DNA from: JBEKYD01 sp049509915
GTDB lineage: Bacteria; Acidobacteriota; Terriglobia; Bryobacterales; Bryobacteraceae
Direction: 5' to 3'
Length of the DNA stretch: 6,865 nt
Assembly: GCA_049509915.1 (NCBI GenBank)
Contig: JBEKZL010000334.1
Span: 1 to 6,865 of the forward strand
In this document: in pieces, positions 5,337 to 6,865 of the stretch
How the letters are laid out: each line of letters begins with the position of its first letter
Numbering within the stretch: the first letter of the stretch is position 1
The notes under the pieces: generated by a model
Seen by the model: the letters and a program-made list of their open reading frames with translations, nothing else
What the model was told of the DNA's origin: nothing
Databases searched by the model: none
Position numbers and translations under genes: made by a program

Positions 5337-6186
5337 AGACCGTGACGCAGTTGTCGTATATGCCCGAAGTTTTGTCGATTTCTTCGGCTCCGATTGCGGC
5401 ATCCGCCTCGATGCGATAGCTAAGACAATCGGCCTGACGGTAGATGAGGTCGCAGCGAAAACATTCGATGGTGCGCTGCTCCGAGTTGCGGGGAAACCAC
5501 TCGGGAAGGTTGTGCTTAACGCGGATATCAGGGAGGAAGGCAGAAGGCTCTTCACTCTTGCGCATGAAATCGGTCACTATGTGTTGCCGGCGCACGCGAA
5601 GACCGGTTCCGTTTGTCGGACCCGCGAAATTCAGAACTGGGCCCCTGGTCTGCCCGAGAAGGAACTAGAAGCAAACCGCTTTGCCGCCGAGATTCTGATG
5701 CCCCGAGACCAGATATCGACGCAGGTGCGTATGGAGCCTTCGTTTCGCGTGATCCGACTGATCGCACAACGCTTTCATACAAGCCTTACGGCATCGACGT
5801 ACCGTCTGGTCGATCTGTCCTCGTACCGCATTGCGATGGTGTGGTGCACTGCGGGAAGACGAATCTGGTACAAGCCCTCCGACGAATTCGGAAGGGCTGT
5901 TGAAATTGGTCCCGTTTCGCCGCACAGCTTCGCAGCCGACTGTTTCCGCGGGCAAGCTGTTCCCGACCATCCTGAAAGCGTGCCAGCTACGGCGTGGCTT
6001 TATGGCAGCAAGCTGATCGAGGGCGCACGGATCTGGGAAGAATCTGTGCCGGTTCCTTATTACGATTCGGTCCTCTCGCTGTTGTATATCCGTGACCCGG
6101 TCGAAGAATTGGAAGAATCAGAGGGGGATGCTGAACTAGATCCGGTTGAGTTCAGCTTGGCCCGCAAGCACTGGCCAGTGAAATAG
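5329..6186 (+). CDS. ImmA/IrrE-family zinc metallopeptidase
   Basis: Family members cleave regulatory proteins, as ImmA does to the repressor ImmR of a mobile element and IrrE does to a DNA-damage repressor. The 285-residue protein has the HExxH motif at H79-EIG-H83 within LFTLAHEIGHYVLP. The downstream helix LEANRFAAEILMP follows, with E114 the likely third zinc ligand. Before it lie an N-terminal helical segment and the LNADIREEGRR stretch usual in this family. The C-terminal 130 residues, including an acidic EELEESEGDAELD tail, are longer than in minimal ImmA proteins and may be sensory. The ATG at 5329 overlaps the stop of the 151-residue gene by eight bases, implying coupling; the frame is open slightly further upstream, but no good start is there. 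All catalytic residues are present. Confidence 0.92.
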   Translation: MAKDRDAVVVYARSFVDFFGSDCGIRLDAIAKTIGLTVDEVAAKTFDGALLRVAGKPLGKVVLNADIREEGRRLFTLAHEIGHYVLPAHAKTGSVCRTREIQNWAPGLPEKELEANRFAAEILMPRDQISTQVRMEPSFRVIRLIAQRFHTSLTASTYRLVDLSSYRIAMVWCTAGRRIWYKPSDEFGRAVEIGPVSPHSFAADCFRGQAVPDHPESVPATAWLYGSKLIEGARIWEESVPVPYYDSVLSLLYIRDPVEELEESEGDAELDPVEFSLARKHWPVK

Positions 6187-6257
6187 CTGCCTGGTTGTAA
6201 ACGCGTTCCGGGGAAAACCGACCACCACATTCTCGTTTCAGACCCTGCCTCTCACTG
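6187..6257. other. Short gap at the right edge of the accessory cassette
   Basis: Seventy-one bases lie between the ImmA-like stop and the resumed tail operon. I see no convincing intrinsic terminator (no GC-rich hairpin with a T-run), no clear promoter and no repeat matching the left cassette edge near 2020. Confidence 0.4.
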
Positions 6258-6725
6258 ATGCTGACCATGGCCAGATTCCAGACCGTCATCAAACACGCTC
6301 GATTCGTTTACTCGCCCTACACCGCAACCGAGATGCAAGGCTTCGGGCAGGTGCTGGCGGATGCGATCCGGGCCCGCATCCAACACGGCCAGAACATCTA
6401 CGACCAGGCGGCCGCGCCGCTGAAGCCCGGACTGCCAGGTCGGCGCGGTTACCCCGACTACAAGGCGGCACGCGGCCTCCAGCCGATCCGCGATTGGACT
6501 TGGAGCGGGCATACCCTCCGCTGCCTCAAGGTCCTGACCGCGAACGAGAATCGTGCGGCAATCGGATTCCTCGACGAGAGCCTTCCTGGCCGGCGGCTGA
6601 CCGCTTCGCAGATCGCCGCCTTCAACAACCGGCGCGAGGCGCAGTGGGGTGTCTCGCCTCGCGACCGCCAGGCGGTTCTCGCCGCATTCCAGGCACGTCC
6701 TTTCGTGATGCTCAAGGCAGCGTAA
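6258..6725 (+). CDS. Putative phage tail completion or virion morphogenesis protein
   Basis: This is a 155-residue protein of the tail operon. An N-terminal helix (GFGQVLADAIRARIQHG, about 28-44) leads to the IYDQAAAPLKPG segment, then a GYPDYKA-ARGLQPIRDWTWSG block (about 64-84). A strand pair follows (TLRCLKVL and RAAIGF), and then a NNRREAQWGVSPRDRQAV stretch (123-140). The order of a minor-groove-like W block, a TG/SG-then-strands unit and a late 'N-RR-Q-GVSPRD' block recalls virion morphogenesis proteins of the tail-completion type. I did not confirm this. It has no strong ribosome site; ATG 6258 and ATG 6267 are both possible, and the latter (MARFQ) may be the real start. Its stop abuts the tape measure start. 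The upstream leader may have been displaced by the cassette. Confidence 0.65.
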   Translation: MLTMARFQTVIKHARFVYSPYTATEMQGFGQVLADAIRARIQHGQNIYDQAAAPLKPGLPGRRGYPDYKAARGLQPIRDWTWSGHTLRCLKVLTANENRAAIGFLDESLPGRRLTASQIAAFNNRREAQWGVSPRDRQAVLAAFQARPFVMLKAA

Positions 6726-6865
6726 ATGGCAGACCAAGCAGAACGCGTAATCCTCGAAGCCGAGGACCAGGTCACGCCAATAGTGGACAAGGCCAACGCC
6801 GGCCTGGACAGCTTCGAGAAGAAAGCCGAATCGTCGCATGGCAAGGTGATCCGGATTTCGGACCA
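6726..6865 (+). CDS. Tail tape measure protein, N-terminal start (cut by window end)
   Basis: Only 46 complete codons are visible, starting ATG GCA GAC directly after the TAA at 6723-6725. The protein begins MADQAERVILEAEDQVTP and continues with a helical, charged stretch IVDKANAGLDSFEKKAESS. Tape measure proteins often open with this kind of segment (a short strand such as 'VILEAEDQVTP' followed by a long helix). The protein sets tail length and is held by the chaperones before assembly. Its location after the tail tube, chaperone and completion-like genes fits. The visible piece is short, so the call rests on pattern and place. Confidence 0.7.
   Translation, partial: MADQAERVILEAEDQVTPIVDKANAGLDSFEKKAESSHGKVIRISD

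Noticed and set aside
6252..6839. A 195-residue open frame on the - strand
   Set aside because: It runs opposite the tail-completion-like and tape measure genes, which fit the operon; long antisense frames are common at this GC content.
1..6865. CRISPR array, tRNA, insertion sequence, integrase or attachment site
   Set aside because: I saw no regularly spaced repeats, cloverleaf-like sequence, transposase or recombinase motifs, nor matching repeats at the cassette edges.

Overview
The window looks like part of the tail morphogenesis block of a phage or prophage, interrupted by an accessory cassette of about 4.2 kb. The tail genes are GC-rich (roughly 62-72% in 60-base lines I counted). The cassette is visibly lower (about 50-53% in counted lines at 2521, 2641 and 4201). 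The host cannot be named from sequence alone. The high GC and the style of the tail proteins suggest a soil-type GC-rich bacterium such as an acidobacterium, but that is a weak guess.

Left part (1-2020, + strand): the 3' part of a tail tube protein gene, a gene with the position and size of a tail assembly chaperone (993-1601), and a zinc-ribbon ORF ending at 2020. That last ORF has no good start. It is open in the -1 frame back to the end of the chaperone gene, where a perfect 8-bp stem-loop sits just after the stop codon. This resembles the gpG/gpGT frameshift arrangement of tail operons, although no classical slippery heptamer is present.

Middle, minus strand (2026-4071): a tightly coupled four-gene operon. 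In transcription order it encodes a small ubiquitin-like protein with an RGG-Ala-Ser-Ser end, a small protein resembling prokaryotic E2 family E, a JAB/JAMM-type metallopeptidase and an E1-like ThiF/MoeB-fold adenylating enzyme. Each junction is a 4-base start/stop overlap. Together they form a bacterial ubiquitin-like conjugation and deconjugation system, distantly comparable to Bil (bacterial ISG15-like) and multiubiquitin operons.

Middle, plus strand (4245-6186): divergent from that operon across about 170 bp is a three-gene unit. It encodes a sigma-70-like factor, a charged cysteine-free protein of 151 aa, and an ImmA/IrrE-family HExxH metallopeptidase. By analogy with ImmA/ImmR, the peptidase may cleave a regulator (perhaps the 151-aa protein) and so release the sigma-like factor. 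This unit may control the neighbouring ubiquitin-like operon, which is inference from layout.

Right part (6258-6865, + strand): the tail operon resumes with a tail-completion-like protein of 155 aa and, directly abutting it, the start of what looks like the tail tape measure protein, cut by the window end.

The most notable observation is a complete Ubl-E2-JAB-E1 set with its own putative regulatory unit, placed like a phage moron between the tail chaperone and tape measure genes. It could act in inter-phage competition, since Bil-type systems are known to modify phage tails, or on the phage's own virion. Neither can be decided from the sequence.
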